Source: Actinomycetota bacterium
GTDB lineage: Bacteria; Actinomycetota; Humimicrobiia; Humimicrobiales; Humimicrobiaceae
Assembly (NCBI GenBank): GCA_023475715.1
Contig: JAMCVO010000023.1
Coordinates: 1 to 9,735, forward strand
DNA length: 9,735 nucleotides
Direction of reading: 5' to 3'
The translations under genes and the position numbers were made by a program. Below, piece by piece: positions 1-6,399 of the stretch. Every line of letters begins with the position of its first letter. Position 1 is the stretch's first letter. Below the pieces are notes generated by a model. That model was not told where the DNA came from, did not search any database, and was given only the letters and a program-made list of their open reading frames with translations.

Positions 1-302
1 TACCTGTTTGAATCCACGCACCCGCACGGGGTGCGACGAAACTTAGAATATTTACTAGTAAGGATTAAAATGTTTCAATCCACGCACCCGCACGGGGTGC
101 GACAAGGTGTTATACCTGACTTTCTCAAACCTATATTTGTTTCAATCCACGCACCCGCACGGGGTGCGACAACTGACTTAGGTGCTTTTGGGTTGGAAGC
201 TCCTGTTTCAATCCACGCACCCGCACGGGGTGCGACAAGTCATGAAGTAATTATGGCTGGTAGAATTAAAGTTTCAATCCACGCACCCGCACGGGGTGCG
301 AC
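1..302 (-). CRISPR. Type I-C CRISPR array, leader-proximal part, continuing beyond the left edge
   Basis: Five 32-base repeats lie at 6-37, 72-103, 139-170, 205-236 and 271-302. They enclose spacers of 34, 35, 34 and 34 bases (38-71, 104-138, 171-204, 237-270), and bases 1-5 are the end of a further spacer. In the transcribed (minus) sense the repeat is GT, stem CGCACCC, loop CGTGC, stem GGGTGCG, then the 11-base tail TGGATTGAAAC. The 7-bp hairpin and 11-nt tail match what Cas5c/Cas5d of type I-C cuts and leaves as the crRNA 5' handle. Polarity is set by the GGATTGAAAC end and by the cas2-side leader, so 237-270 is the newest spacer and older ones lie to the left. Four repeats are identical; the one at 6-37 has one base change. 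The four spacers differ from one another, and I noticed no match to them elsewhere in the window. Confidence 0.98.
6..37 (-). repeat. Variant CRISPR repeat with a changed base in the crRNA handle
   Basis: This repeat differs from the other four only at position 10, where the plus strand has G instead of C. In the transcribed sense the tail reads TGGATTCAAAC instead of TGGATTGAAAC, a change at position 7 of the 11-nt handle, outside the hairpin stem. The handle belongs to the crRNA of the next, older spacer, which is cut off by the window edge. A single change could mark the approach to the trailer end of the array or could be an internal mutation. Confidence 0.9.
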
Positions 303-508
303 TGCCACCTATCAATAACACTTGTATAGCGGCATTTTTTTTATATTTTTGCGAACCATAATTTGCAATGCTTTCAAGGAAAGTAATATTTTATTTTCAA
401 AGAACAAAAAATAGTATTATTCCGAATGATTTAACAAAATGCGAATACTCTTTATATTTTTCTTATAACTTCACGTTCGCAACTCTATTTTTATACTTCT
501 ATTTTAGG
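303..508 (-). promoter_or_regulatory. CRISPR leader between cas2 and the first repeat
   Basis: These 206 AT-rich bases lie between the cas2 stop codon and the first repeat and hold no convincing gene. The GCGAA core occurs three times: TTGCGAAC at 349-356, TGCGAAT at 440-446, and the inverted copy GTTCGCAA at 475-482. The first and last form an exact 8-bp inverted repeat. An imperfect hairpin next to the repeat (TGCC 303-306 with GGCA 331-334, plus a few inner pairs) is followed on the plus strand by eight T at 335-342, which is an A-tract in the leader sense. Leaders of this kind carry the array promoter and the sequences that guide Cas1-Cas2 insertion; which motif does which here is inference. 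I saw no strong terminator after cas2, so the cas transcript may run into the array. Confidence 0.8.
340..368 (-). promoter_or_regulatory. Candidate promoter for the CRISPR array
   Basis: On the minus strand TTGCAA (368-363) and TATAAA (345-340) are separated by exactly 17 bases, a good sigma-70 arrangement. Transcription would start near 333, about 30 bases before the first repeat, and run through the array. The spacer includes one of the leader GCGAA motifs. In such AT-rich DNA -10 boxes are common, so this is the best candidate rather than a proven site. Confidence 0.45.
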
Positions 509-799
509 TCATATAACCAGCGGACCTTCCAGATCTATAATTTCTTTAACACCTATATGCTCTACACGATGTTTCCAATTAGAGCCAAGAAAATAAAACC
601 TCAGGCTATCTCTTTCAGGCTCAACCTCATCAATTAACTTTTTACGCAATTGTGTCCACTGTGCAGGGTCAACAATACATTCAAAAACAGAAAGTTGTAC
701 ACGCTGTCCATAATCCTTGCAAACTTTAGCCACACGCCGTAAGCGACGCTGTCCTCCCTCGCTTTTTGTATTCACATCATAGCTAACCAGAACAAACAT
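509..799 (-). CDS. cas2: CRISPR-associated protein Cas2, type I-C
   Basis: Cas2 dimers bridge two Cas1 dimers in the integrase that inserts new spacers at the leader end of the array. The 96-residue protein is full length for the I-C form. It shows the N-terminal beta strand MFVLVSYDVNT with the conserved acidic residue Asp8, the basic helix RRLRRVAKVC, the segment GQRVQLSVFEC (about 31-41), and the I-C-typical C-terminal part with DSLRFYFLG and WKHRVEHIG. The ATG at 799-797 has an AAGGA ribosome site about 8 bases upstream, and 19 bases separate it from the cas1 stop, so it is the last gene of the operon. Many Cas2 proteins fold like metal-dependent nucleases, but the role in adaptation is mainly structural. 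Identity is certain from sequence and context. Confidence 0.97.
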   Translation of the reverse strand: MFVLVSYDVNTKSEGGQRRLRRVAKVCKDYGQRVQLSVFECIVDPAQWTQLRKKLIDEVEPERDSLRFYFLGSNWKHRVEHIGVKEIIDLEGPLVI

Positions 800-818
800 A
801 ACCTTTTCCTTTTAATTC

Positions 819-1850
819 TTATTTCCAGATAAAAACAGGATACCCATCGATATCTCCACGTAGATGACGTGCTAAGAGCAGCGCCTGAATATAAAATAAT
901 AAACCCACCTGAACCTTCTCTTTTAGATATGGATGCATTATCTCTTCCTGTTTTCGTTTTTGATAAGCTATTAAAATTTCTTTACGAATATCATCATTCA
1001 TAAATACTGCGCCTGATTCCATTTTCTTAAACCCTTTTTTACGAATTTGTTCCCTATTAATAAGTGAAAGAGTAAGTCTATCTGCTAAAAATGGTCTGAA
1101 TTCTTCCATAATATCCAGAGCCAAACCCGGACGACCGGGACGATCTCGATGTAAAAATCCCACACAGGAATCCAGACCAACACTTTCCAAGGCAGATCGC
1201 ACATCATGCATCAGAAGAGTATATAAAAAAGATAACAGGCAATTTACTTCATCCAATGGTGGGCGACGGTTTCGGTTACTAAATTTAAAATCATTTTTCT
1301 GAGCAACTATTAAATTGTTAAAAACATTAAAGTAACTATTGGCAGCTGCTCCTTCAATACCACGCAATTCATCCAATATATCAGTTTTTTGAATCTGATT
1401 AAGATAACAATCAAGCTGTCTTGAGGATTCAGTTAATTCATCCTTATTTATCTTATCAGAATGGTCTCTTAATGCTCGCTGCAAAACTGTACGACAATTA
1501 GCTATTTTCCCTGTGAGAATGGACTTGGTTATTTGAGCAGAATTTGCTGTATTATCTGCGCGTCGGTACTGCTCACGTCTTAGTAAAACATTTCCAGATA
1601 TTTTACCCTGAATGTTTGCCAGAAAATGCCCATGTTCAGTTAAAAAACTTACAGCCACTTTATTTTCAGCACAAAAACCCATTAGATATGGGCTCATAGA
1701 AACCTGCCCAAAGCAAACAATACCCCAAATTGTATGTATTGGTAATTGCAGTTTTGTTTCTTTATTAACAGAAACAACCACAGTCTCACCTTCTTTTGAA
1801 AGATATGCCCCCTGTGTAGTAATAAATAATGTATTTAAGTATTTTTTCAT
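819..1850 (-). CDS. cas1: CRISPR-associated integrase/endonuclease Cas1, type I-C
   Basis: Cas1 is the metal-dependent integrase that joins prespacers to the first repeat, acting as a complex with Cas2 and, in I-C, with Cas4. The 343-residue protein has the usual length. The N-terminal beta domain begins MKKYLNTLFITTQGAYLS. The alpha-helical catalytic domain carries the expected metal ligands: Glu166 in LRGIEGAAA, His234 in GFLHRDRPGRPGLALD, and Asp246 with Glu249/Glu250 in LDIMEEFRP. All key residues are present. The ATG overlaps the cas4 stop (shared ATGA, 1847-1850), and I see no strong ribosome site in front of it, so translation is probably coupled to cas4. The C-terminal ARHLRGDIDGYPVFIW is typical of I-C Cas1. 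Identity is secure. Confidence 0.98.
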   Translation of the reverse strand: MKKYLNTLFITTQGAYLSKEGETVVVSVNKETKLQLPIHTIWGIVCFGQVSMSPYLMGFCAENKVAVSFLTEHGHFLANIQGKISGNVLLRREQYRRADNTANSAQITKSILTGKIANCRTVLQRALRDHSDKINKDELTESSRQLDCYLNQIQKTDILDELRGIEGAAANSYFNVFNNLIVAQKNDFKFSNRNRRPPLDEVNCLLSFLYTLLMHDVRSALESVGLDSCVGFLHRDRPGRPGLALDIMEEFRPFLADRLTLSLINREQIRKKGFKKMESGAVFMNDDIRKEILIAYQKRKQEEIMHPYLKEKVQVGLLFYIQALLLARHLRGDIDGYPVFIWK

Positions 1851-2485
1851 TGTTCTGCTATTTCTTTTAATAAATATTTTTTAACGGAGACTTTCTTACT
1901 GATCGTTTTAGGTAAGCATTCATCAACAAATGAGCATGATTTACATTTGGGACTGTAAACCGGCGGAGGGGTTTTGCCCTCATAAATAAAAATATGCAAA
2001 TTTACTGCAGTTTTCTTTGTTTTCTCTTGCAGTATATCATCAAATACAACATTAAGCCTATGCTTTGTTTTCCCATAGAACAATGCTCCCTCAGGTATTT
2101 TAATTTTCATCATTTCTTCAAGGCAGAGTGCTTGTGCACATAGTTGTATTTTATCGCTATCATCTGATTTAGGCTTACCGCGTTTATATTCAATTGGAAA
2201 GGGGTTCCATTTACCGCTATCTTTTGCTTTATGAAATTCCACAGTATCAGCTTTACCGCTTAATCCTAATTCGAAAGAGTGTAAAGGTATTCCATGTACT
2301 ATTCTAATACCCGCTGCATTTTCAGCACGTTCTTCATGAACATTTTCGTGCATAATTCTACCTTCGGCAGTTAGAACATTTTCAGTCCATGCCTGTTCAA
2401 TATGTATTAAGGCACACTGCCTCTGGCAGAAAATAAAATGCTGTAAAGCTGACAATTGCAGAAAATCGTCTTCGGAATAGTTCAT
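1847..2485 (-). CDS. cas4: CRISPR-associated exonuclease Cas4, type I-C
   Basis: Cas4 is a RecB-family nuclease with an iron-sulfur cluster. In I-C it works with Cas1-Cas2 to trim prespacers and define their PAM end. In this 212-residue protein the four probable cluster cysteines are Cys20 (in FIFCQRQCAL) near the N terminus and Cys181, Cys184 and Cys190 (KCKSC....EC) near the C terminus. The nuclease core is visible as His46 in EGRIMHENVH, Asp80 in SGKADTVEF, Glu99 and Lys101 in PIEYKRGKPK, and the Gln114 helix IQLCAQALCLEE. All are intact. The ATG at 2485-2483 has AGGA about 6 bases upstream. The gene overlaps cas1 by 4 bases. It is the first gene of the adaptation block and is separated from cas7 by 234 non-coding bases, so it may have its own promoter. 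Confidence 0.97.
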   Translation of the reverse strand: MNYSEDDFLQLSALQHFIFCQRQCALIHIEQAWTENVLTAEGRIMHENVHEERAENAAGIRIVHGIPLHSFELGLSGKADTVEFHKAKDSGKWNPFPIEYKRGKPKSDDSDKIQLCAQALCLEEMMKIKIPEGALFYGKTKHRLNVVFDDILQEKTKKTAVNLHIFIYEGKTPPPVYSPKCKSCSFVDECLPKTISKKVSVKKYLLKEIAEQ

Positions 2486-2719
2486 TTTTTATCCTGATTA
2501 GAGAGTTTTAACCTTGTCATTTTATTATTCTTACTTTATTTATGAAATTTGTTAATCCATATCATTTTTAATAATGTTTTAATATGTATGTAGTTCTAGA
2601 TATGTTATTTTATTAATGATAATTTATCAAACTATCCTTGAATTAGCATAAATAATTACTAAAATAAGGTAAATGTTAAAGTATATACATAAACATAAAA
2701 ATTTATCTTCAAACTATTT
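2486..2719 (-). promoter_or_regulatory. Non-coding gap between cas7 and cas4 with a candidate internal promoter
   Basis: This 234-base, very AT-rich stretch is the only sizeable break in an otherwise tightly packed operon. It contains no open frame of note and no copy of the CRISPR repeat. On the minus strand TTGATA (2630-2625) and TAACAT (2607-2602) are 17 bases apart, a fair promoter match directed at cas4-cas1-cas2. The -35 overlaps a perfect 13-base palindrome, TGATAATTTATCA (2617-2629), that could bind a repressor. The implied 5' leader before cas4 would be over 100 bases. In DNA this AT-rich such matches arise easily, so confidence in the promoter is low; the gap itself is certain. Confidence 0.3.
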
Positions 2720-3652
2720 TTAAATATATTCAATATTTAGCTTATTTGAGTTAAATATTTCAGGTTTTAATCCACTAAGTTCTCTTAATTTTATCTGATA
2801 ATCTTCAATCCCTTTCGGATTTTGCTTTTTAGGCTCTATATTTAATGATCGATGAACTATTGCTGAAGAATATTGACCAATAGGACAATTGTGCTGCCAC
2901 CATATTACTAATTGTATTTCCATGCTCCCTTCAGGACGTGCTGAAGATGAATCATTATCAAATAAATGTTCTAAGACCTCTTTTATTGCTTTAGCATCTC
3001 TATCGCTAAATCCTGTTTTTAAAGCAAGTTGTGGATTTGCAGCCCCATGGAAAATATAAATACCATCATCAACACGATGTTTCATACCCATAGTATCTGA
3101 GGATTTCTTACCACTATCATCCTCATTACTAACACTTTTAGTAATTTGAATACTTGATGTAGAACTTCCAATTGGTATGACACTAAACGCTGAATGGACT
3201 GAAACAGGACCACGAATACCTATTGAAACCCCCTTATCTTCAGCTTTTTCCTCCTCTCCATCTTCTGTTTTCTTACCCTTCTTATTATCCTTTGATTTAA
3301 AAGCAAAAACCTGCCCAAAAGCTCTAACATCAATCCATTTTTTACATGCTTCTTCTCTATAACGTTTCTCATCCTTAAGCACATCTTCTTTTAGCTCACC
3401 TTCAACTCGCGAACGTAAACTTCTATAATTATCCATGCGGTTATCATCAGATTGAACAAAAATAGAATACCCTGCTTCCATTAACCGATTCCTAATTTTG
3501 CGTTTGATGCAAACATCAGACACTTCCCCAATACCTTCATAATTGATTCGTGGTCTATTTCCATTTAATGGATCTCCATTAGGATTTGCTCCTTTTACAC
3601 TAAAAACAACTGAAAAATCAATTTTATTTTTTAACGTTTCCATAGCTTCCAT
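2720..3652 (-). CDS. cas7c: Cascade backbone protein Cas7c (Csd2), type I-C
   Basis: Cas7c (Csd2, Csd2/Csh2 family) forms the helical filament that coats the crRNA spacer in the I-C surveillance complex. The 310-residue protein shows the family hallmark GANPNGDPLNGNRPR at about 21-35, then KRKIRNRL, WIDVRAFGQVFAF (106-118), VSIGIRGPVS (142-151), the DDGIYIFHGAANP segment and the C-terminal QYSSAIVHRSLN. Between residues 119 and 141 there is a very charged Lys/Asp/Glu-rich insertion, a place where family members vary. The ATG at 3652-3650 is chosen because AGGAG stands 7 bases upstream; a second in-frame ATG is three codons later. Forty-two bases separate it from the cas8c stop. It is the last interference gene before the 234-base gap. 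Identity is secure. Confidence 0.98.
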   Translation of the reverse strand: MEAMETLKNKIDFSVVFSVKGANPNGDPLNGNRPRINYEGIGEVSDVCIKRKIRNRLMEAGYSIFVQSDDNRMDNYRSLRSRVEGELKEDVLKDEKRYREEACKKWIDVRAFGQVFAFKSKDNKKGKKTEDGEEEKAEDKGVSIGIRGPVSVHSAFSVIPIGSSTSSIQITKSVSNEDDSGKKSSDTMGMKHRVDDGIYIFHGAANPQLALKTGFSDRDAKAIKEVLEHLFDNDSSSARPEGSMEIQLVIWWQHNCPIGQYSSAIVHRSLNIEPKKQNPKGIEDYQIKLRELSGLKPEIFNSNKLNIEYI

Positions 3653-3694
3653 ACAAATTCTCCTTTCAAAATAAATTTGTTAAATTTTTTCTGA

Positions 3695-4081
3695 TTAATT
3701 ATTCTCTTTCTCACCTTCTTTTTTAATTCCTGATGGTTTCAAATATTCCCTTTGACAGTGATACCCTAATAAAAACTCACCGCTTAATGGTTTATCGTTA
3801 TTAAAATCTTCTACTGTTTCAAATTTGTTCATAATTTCATCAATAACCTCTTTATATTTTTGGGCTCTTCCACCAAGTCTTGCTTTATATGGAATTAGTG
3901 CAAGTTCAATATTCATCCAAGTACTACATGGATTAGTAGCAAAGCGTTGCATCAATCGTGCAGCATTTGTATCCCTTTTTTCTTTTGCAACAGACAATGC
4001 ATAATCTTCTAAACGATCAGCAGTTGCTAGTAGCCGCCCAAAAAGATAATCTCTTGTTTTTCGATCATTGTCTAAACTCAT
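3695..4081 (-). CDS. cas11c: Small subunit Cas11c, translated from an internal start within cas8c
   Basis: In studied I-C systems the small subunit Cas11c is not a separate gene; it is made from an internal start near the end of cas8c and lines the belly of Cascade next to non-target DNA. Here codon 512 of cas8c is ATG (4081-4079), preceded by a strong ribosome site, AAAAGGAG, with 9 bases to the ATG. It gives an in-frame 128-residue protein sharing the Cas8c stop. The product begins MSLDNDRKTRDYLFGRLL and is basic and helical, and the start falls where known Cas11c proteins begin, at the edge of the C-terminal helical domain. The ribosome site is better than most between-gene sites in the operon, although the coding sequence alone (KEKEN) would also permit it. 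Production is inferred from sequence and family knowledge. Confidence 0.8.
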   Translation of the reverse strand: MSLDNDRKTRDYLFGRLLATADRLEDYALSVAKEKRDTNAARLMQRFATNPCSTWMNIELALIPYKARLGGRAQKYKEVIDEIMNKFETVEDFNNDKPLSGEFLLGYHCQREYLKPSGIKKEGEKENN

Positions 4082-5614
4082 ATCAATATTCTCCTTTTCT
4101 TTAAATTTTTTATAAAGTGCGCAGGCAATACTAAGTGTTTTGTTCCATTCTGAATCTTTTATACCTGTTCTATTGCATGCTCTATGGGTTGTCGATTCAA
4201 CAATATCCTTAGGGATATACTGGTCATCAATTATACACGGTAAAATTCGCCCAACTGTTGTTTGTCTCAATTTATCATCTACTTTATTTCCATAAGCTGC
4301 TTCTGCAATATCTTCTGGAGCAGGTGCCCCAACAAATCTATAATATTTCTTAGTCTCCTTATCATATCCATAGTCATGAATCCAGCAACAAGATTCATGC
4401 CATTTATTCAATCTCTCTAAAAAATCTGAACCAGTTAATTCACGGTAAAAAATAATTGACATGCGACCAGGACTGGCAGAATTAATACCCATCACAACAA
4501 TATTATCTGTCGGTCCTAAATCAATACTATAACCAGCAATTTTCTGTTTCAATTTAATAGCCAGATCTTGTGCTGTGTAATTACCTATTGTTTCATTACT
4601 AGAAAGTTCCTTTGTTCCTAGGATTGACAAAGGATCAGCTAATGGATCCGGAATGTTGACACCTGAAATAGCCCACGCCACAATTGCTTGTCCTCGGCTC
4701 TTCCCTTTGCTTTTATACCCCTGGCGGCTAATGAGCCAACGTAATGCATTATGAGCTTTTTGAGTAACTTCAAAACCTACACCACATGCTTGGTCTGCTT
4801 TTGTAAATCTGCCTCGAAATGTAAATCCTGAAAAATCATTAAAAGAGATTATTTTAGCCTTGTCACCAGAATCTCTTAACTTTGCTGGATGTTGATCTGT
4901 AGCATAAAGCTCTTCCCCTGTCACATAACAAAGTGTTTTAGACTGCTTGGTGCTGGAATAAAATTTAATCCAACTATCCCAAAGAGTTTTATCTTCCCAA
5001 ACCTTGGAGCAAGGATCATTAGAAATCTCAACCTCCCAGCGGATAAAGGCTTCAGATTGTGAATTTAAAACTTTAAATATCTCTGGAATATTATTCGTTT
5101 TCTTTTCACTTTTTTCTAAAAGTTTGCCTTCATTATCAACCAATATTATTTTATATTTAACCAAATCTTCAATTACATTACCCTTTTTTGCATAAGATAA
5201 AATAGCACCAACTTTTGGGTGAGAAAATTTTGATTTGTTCCAATTGGTTAACAAATTAATATAATCCTTAAAAGGTTCTTCTGGATTATCTTTATAACCA
5301 ATAGTAACTTTTCCTCCACACTTAGCAAAGTCTCCAGCTACATATTGGAGCTTATCACAAAGTGGATGACAAACAGGTTTTTTACCCGTTCTCCCACTTG
5401 AAGTTTCGGTACACGGAATAATTGTTGTCGCATCGTATCTAGAAACAACTTTGGCTCTTTTAAAATTCCCATTTTGGTCAATAATAACTTCTATATTAGC
5501 TATCTGGGTTGTATGACAGATTGGTAAAAGTGGTACTTTTTTTTCATTTTCAATTACCCCTATCATTGAATAACAATTATTATATGTTTCATAAAGTCTA
5601 TGTATCCAACTCAT
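3695..5614 (-). CDS. cas8c: Large subunit Cas8c (Csd1) of the type I-C Cascade
   Basis: Cas8c is the large subunit that recognises the PAM and helps recruit Cas3. At 639 residues it is of normal family size. It has the N-terminal MSWIHRLYETY, an LLPICHTTQIANIEV segment (29-43), the conserved block from PCTETSSGR to HPLCDKLQYVAGDF (67-96), YVTGEELYATDQHPAKLR (230-247), SFNDFSGFTFRGRF (257-270) and VTQKAHNALRWLISRQG (283-299), all recognisable Csd1 signatures. The helical C-terminal part is equivalent to a small subunit and has its own internal start (see 3695-4081). The ATG overlaps the cas5 stop (ATGA, 5611-5614) and has AAGGAG 7 bases upstream, inside the end of cas5, so translation is coupled. 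No frameshift or truncation is seen. Confidence 0.97.
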   Translation of the reverse strand: MSWIHRLYETYNNCYSMIGVIENEKKVPLLPICHTTQIANIEVIIDQNGNFKRAKVVSRYDATTIIPCTETSSGRTGKKPVCHPLCDKLQYVAGDFAKCGGKVTIGYKDNPEEPFKDYINLLTNWNKSKFSHPKVGAILSYAKKGNVIEDLVKYKIILVDNEGKLLEKSEKKTNNIPEIFKVLNSQSEAFIRWEVEISNDPCSKVWEDKTLWDSWIKFYSSTKQSKTLCYVTGEELYATDQHPAKLRDSGDKAKIISFNDFSGFTFRGRFTKADQACGVGFEVTQKAHNALRWLISRQGYKSKGKSRGQAIVAWAISGVNIPDPLADPLSILGTKELSSNETIGNYTAQDLAIKLKQKIAGYSIDLGPTDNIVVMGINSASPGRMSIIFYRELTGSDFLERLNKWHESCCWIHDYGYDKETKKYYRFVGAPAPEDIAEAAYGNKVDDKLRQTTVGRILPCIIDDQYIPKDIVESTTHRACNRTGIKDSEWNKTLSIACALYKKFKEKENIDMSLDNDRKTRDYLFGRLLATADRLEDYALSVAKEKRDTNAARLMQRFATNPCSTWMNIELALIPYKARLGGRAQKYKEVIDEIMNKFETVEDFNNDKPLSGEFLLGYHCQREYLKPSGIKKEGEKENN

Positions 5615-6399
5615 TTGTATACTCCTTCTGCTGTGAATCCCTCAAGTAATTCATTTTCATGTAGCCCCTTAGATGTTGGAGGTTCTGATCTCATATATTT
5701 AATAAATTTTCGGATAGCACAGTTTTCCGGACGGATAAATTTAATTACTCCACGTTTCATTATTGGATTCCAAAAACGGGACCAAAATTCTTCTTTTCCC
5801 AGTTCATCAGGATAATCAAATCCATGAAACATCAAGCCAAAAGAAAACTCATCTAAATCATCATAAATACCTCTATCCTCACCAAATATACATGGTTCAA
5901 CATATCCTTGACATTCTCGAGTCCCAAGAAAAATATCTCTTCTGCCTCCTTTTTTTATCATTCTTTGGGCAACAAAATAATGCTTATTTTCATTACGGTC
6001 TTTTGACATATCTTCCCTTTTAAAATTCCATTCAAAATGTGCTTGAACTTGATATTTAACATCATAAAGATAATTATAAATTGATAGTTCATTAAAAGGT
6101 TCTTCATTTTTCTTTTTTCTATTTCTCAAACTTGGATAAATACCTCCATAGTTTAATGGTTTCGCCGAATGTGTTTGTGTCCTAATTAAATTCATAATTC
6201 GAACTTTATCAATTATCCAAACTATAGTTGGTTTCCAATAAACAGAACTTATAATACCTTTCAATGCTTCATAAGTTGGTACATAATAAGAACATTTTTC
6301 ACCACCGATTTTAGTTAATGGGTCAGTAAAAAGAGCATAATTACCACAAACCTTAAATTCAATTTTATTCTCCACAATAATAATCCTTTCACTAAGCAT
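5611..6399 (-). CDS. cas5c: Cas5c (Cas5d), crRNA-processing endonuclease and Cascade subunit
   Basis: In type I-C, which lacks Cas6, Cas5 cuts the pre-crRNA at the 3' base of the repeat hairpin and stays bound to the 5' handle. The protein (262 residues from the first ATG) has the RAMP-fold N-terminal strand followed by GNYALFTDPLTKIGGEK (19-35), PTYEALKGI and SVYWKPT (52-58), DRNENKHYF (134-142), GGRRDIFLGTRECQGYV (151-167) and MFHGFDYPDE. By comparison with Bacillus halodurans Cas5d (Tyr46, Lys116, His117), recalled from memory, the catalytic residues would be Tyr54, Lys139 and His140; all are present. Two starts are possible: the ATG at 6399, overlapping the cas3 end by 8 bases with AAGGA 6 bases upstream, or GTG at 6375-6373 (codon 9) with AAAGGA 8 bases upstream. 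The GTG start fits the family N terminus better. Confidence 0.96.
   Translation of the reverse strand: MLSERIIIVENKIEFKVCGNYALFTDPLTKIGGEKCSYYVPTYEALKGIISSVYWKPTIVWIIDKVRIMNLIRTQTHSAKPLNYGGIYPSLRNRKKKNEEPFNELSIYNYLYDVKYQVQAHFEWNFKREDMSKDRNENKHYFVAQRMIKKGGRRDIFLGTRECQGYVEPCIFGEDRGIYDDLDEFSFGLMFHGFDYPDELGKEEFWSRFWNPIMKRGVIKFIRPENCAIRKFIKYMRSEPPTSKGLHENELLEGFTAEGVYK

Noticed and set aside
31..318. Plus-strand open frame of 95 codons with a repeated VSIHAPARGAT peptide
   Set aside because: It is a translation of the CRISPR repeats and spacers; the repeated peptide is the repeat itself, a well-known false gene.
368..637. Plus-strand open frame of 89 codons over the leader and the end of cas2
   Set aside because: It is antisense to cas2 for its second half, lies in AT-rich leader DNA, has low-complexity Phe/Tyr-rich composition and no ribosome site.
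3177..3362. Small plus-strand frames inside cas7, cas8c, cas5, cas3 and cas1
   Set aside because: All are antisense shadows of strongly identified cas genes, with no protein-like motifs.
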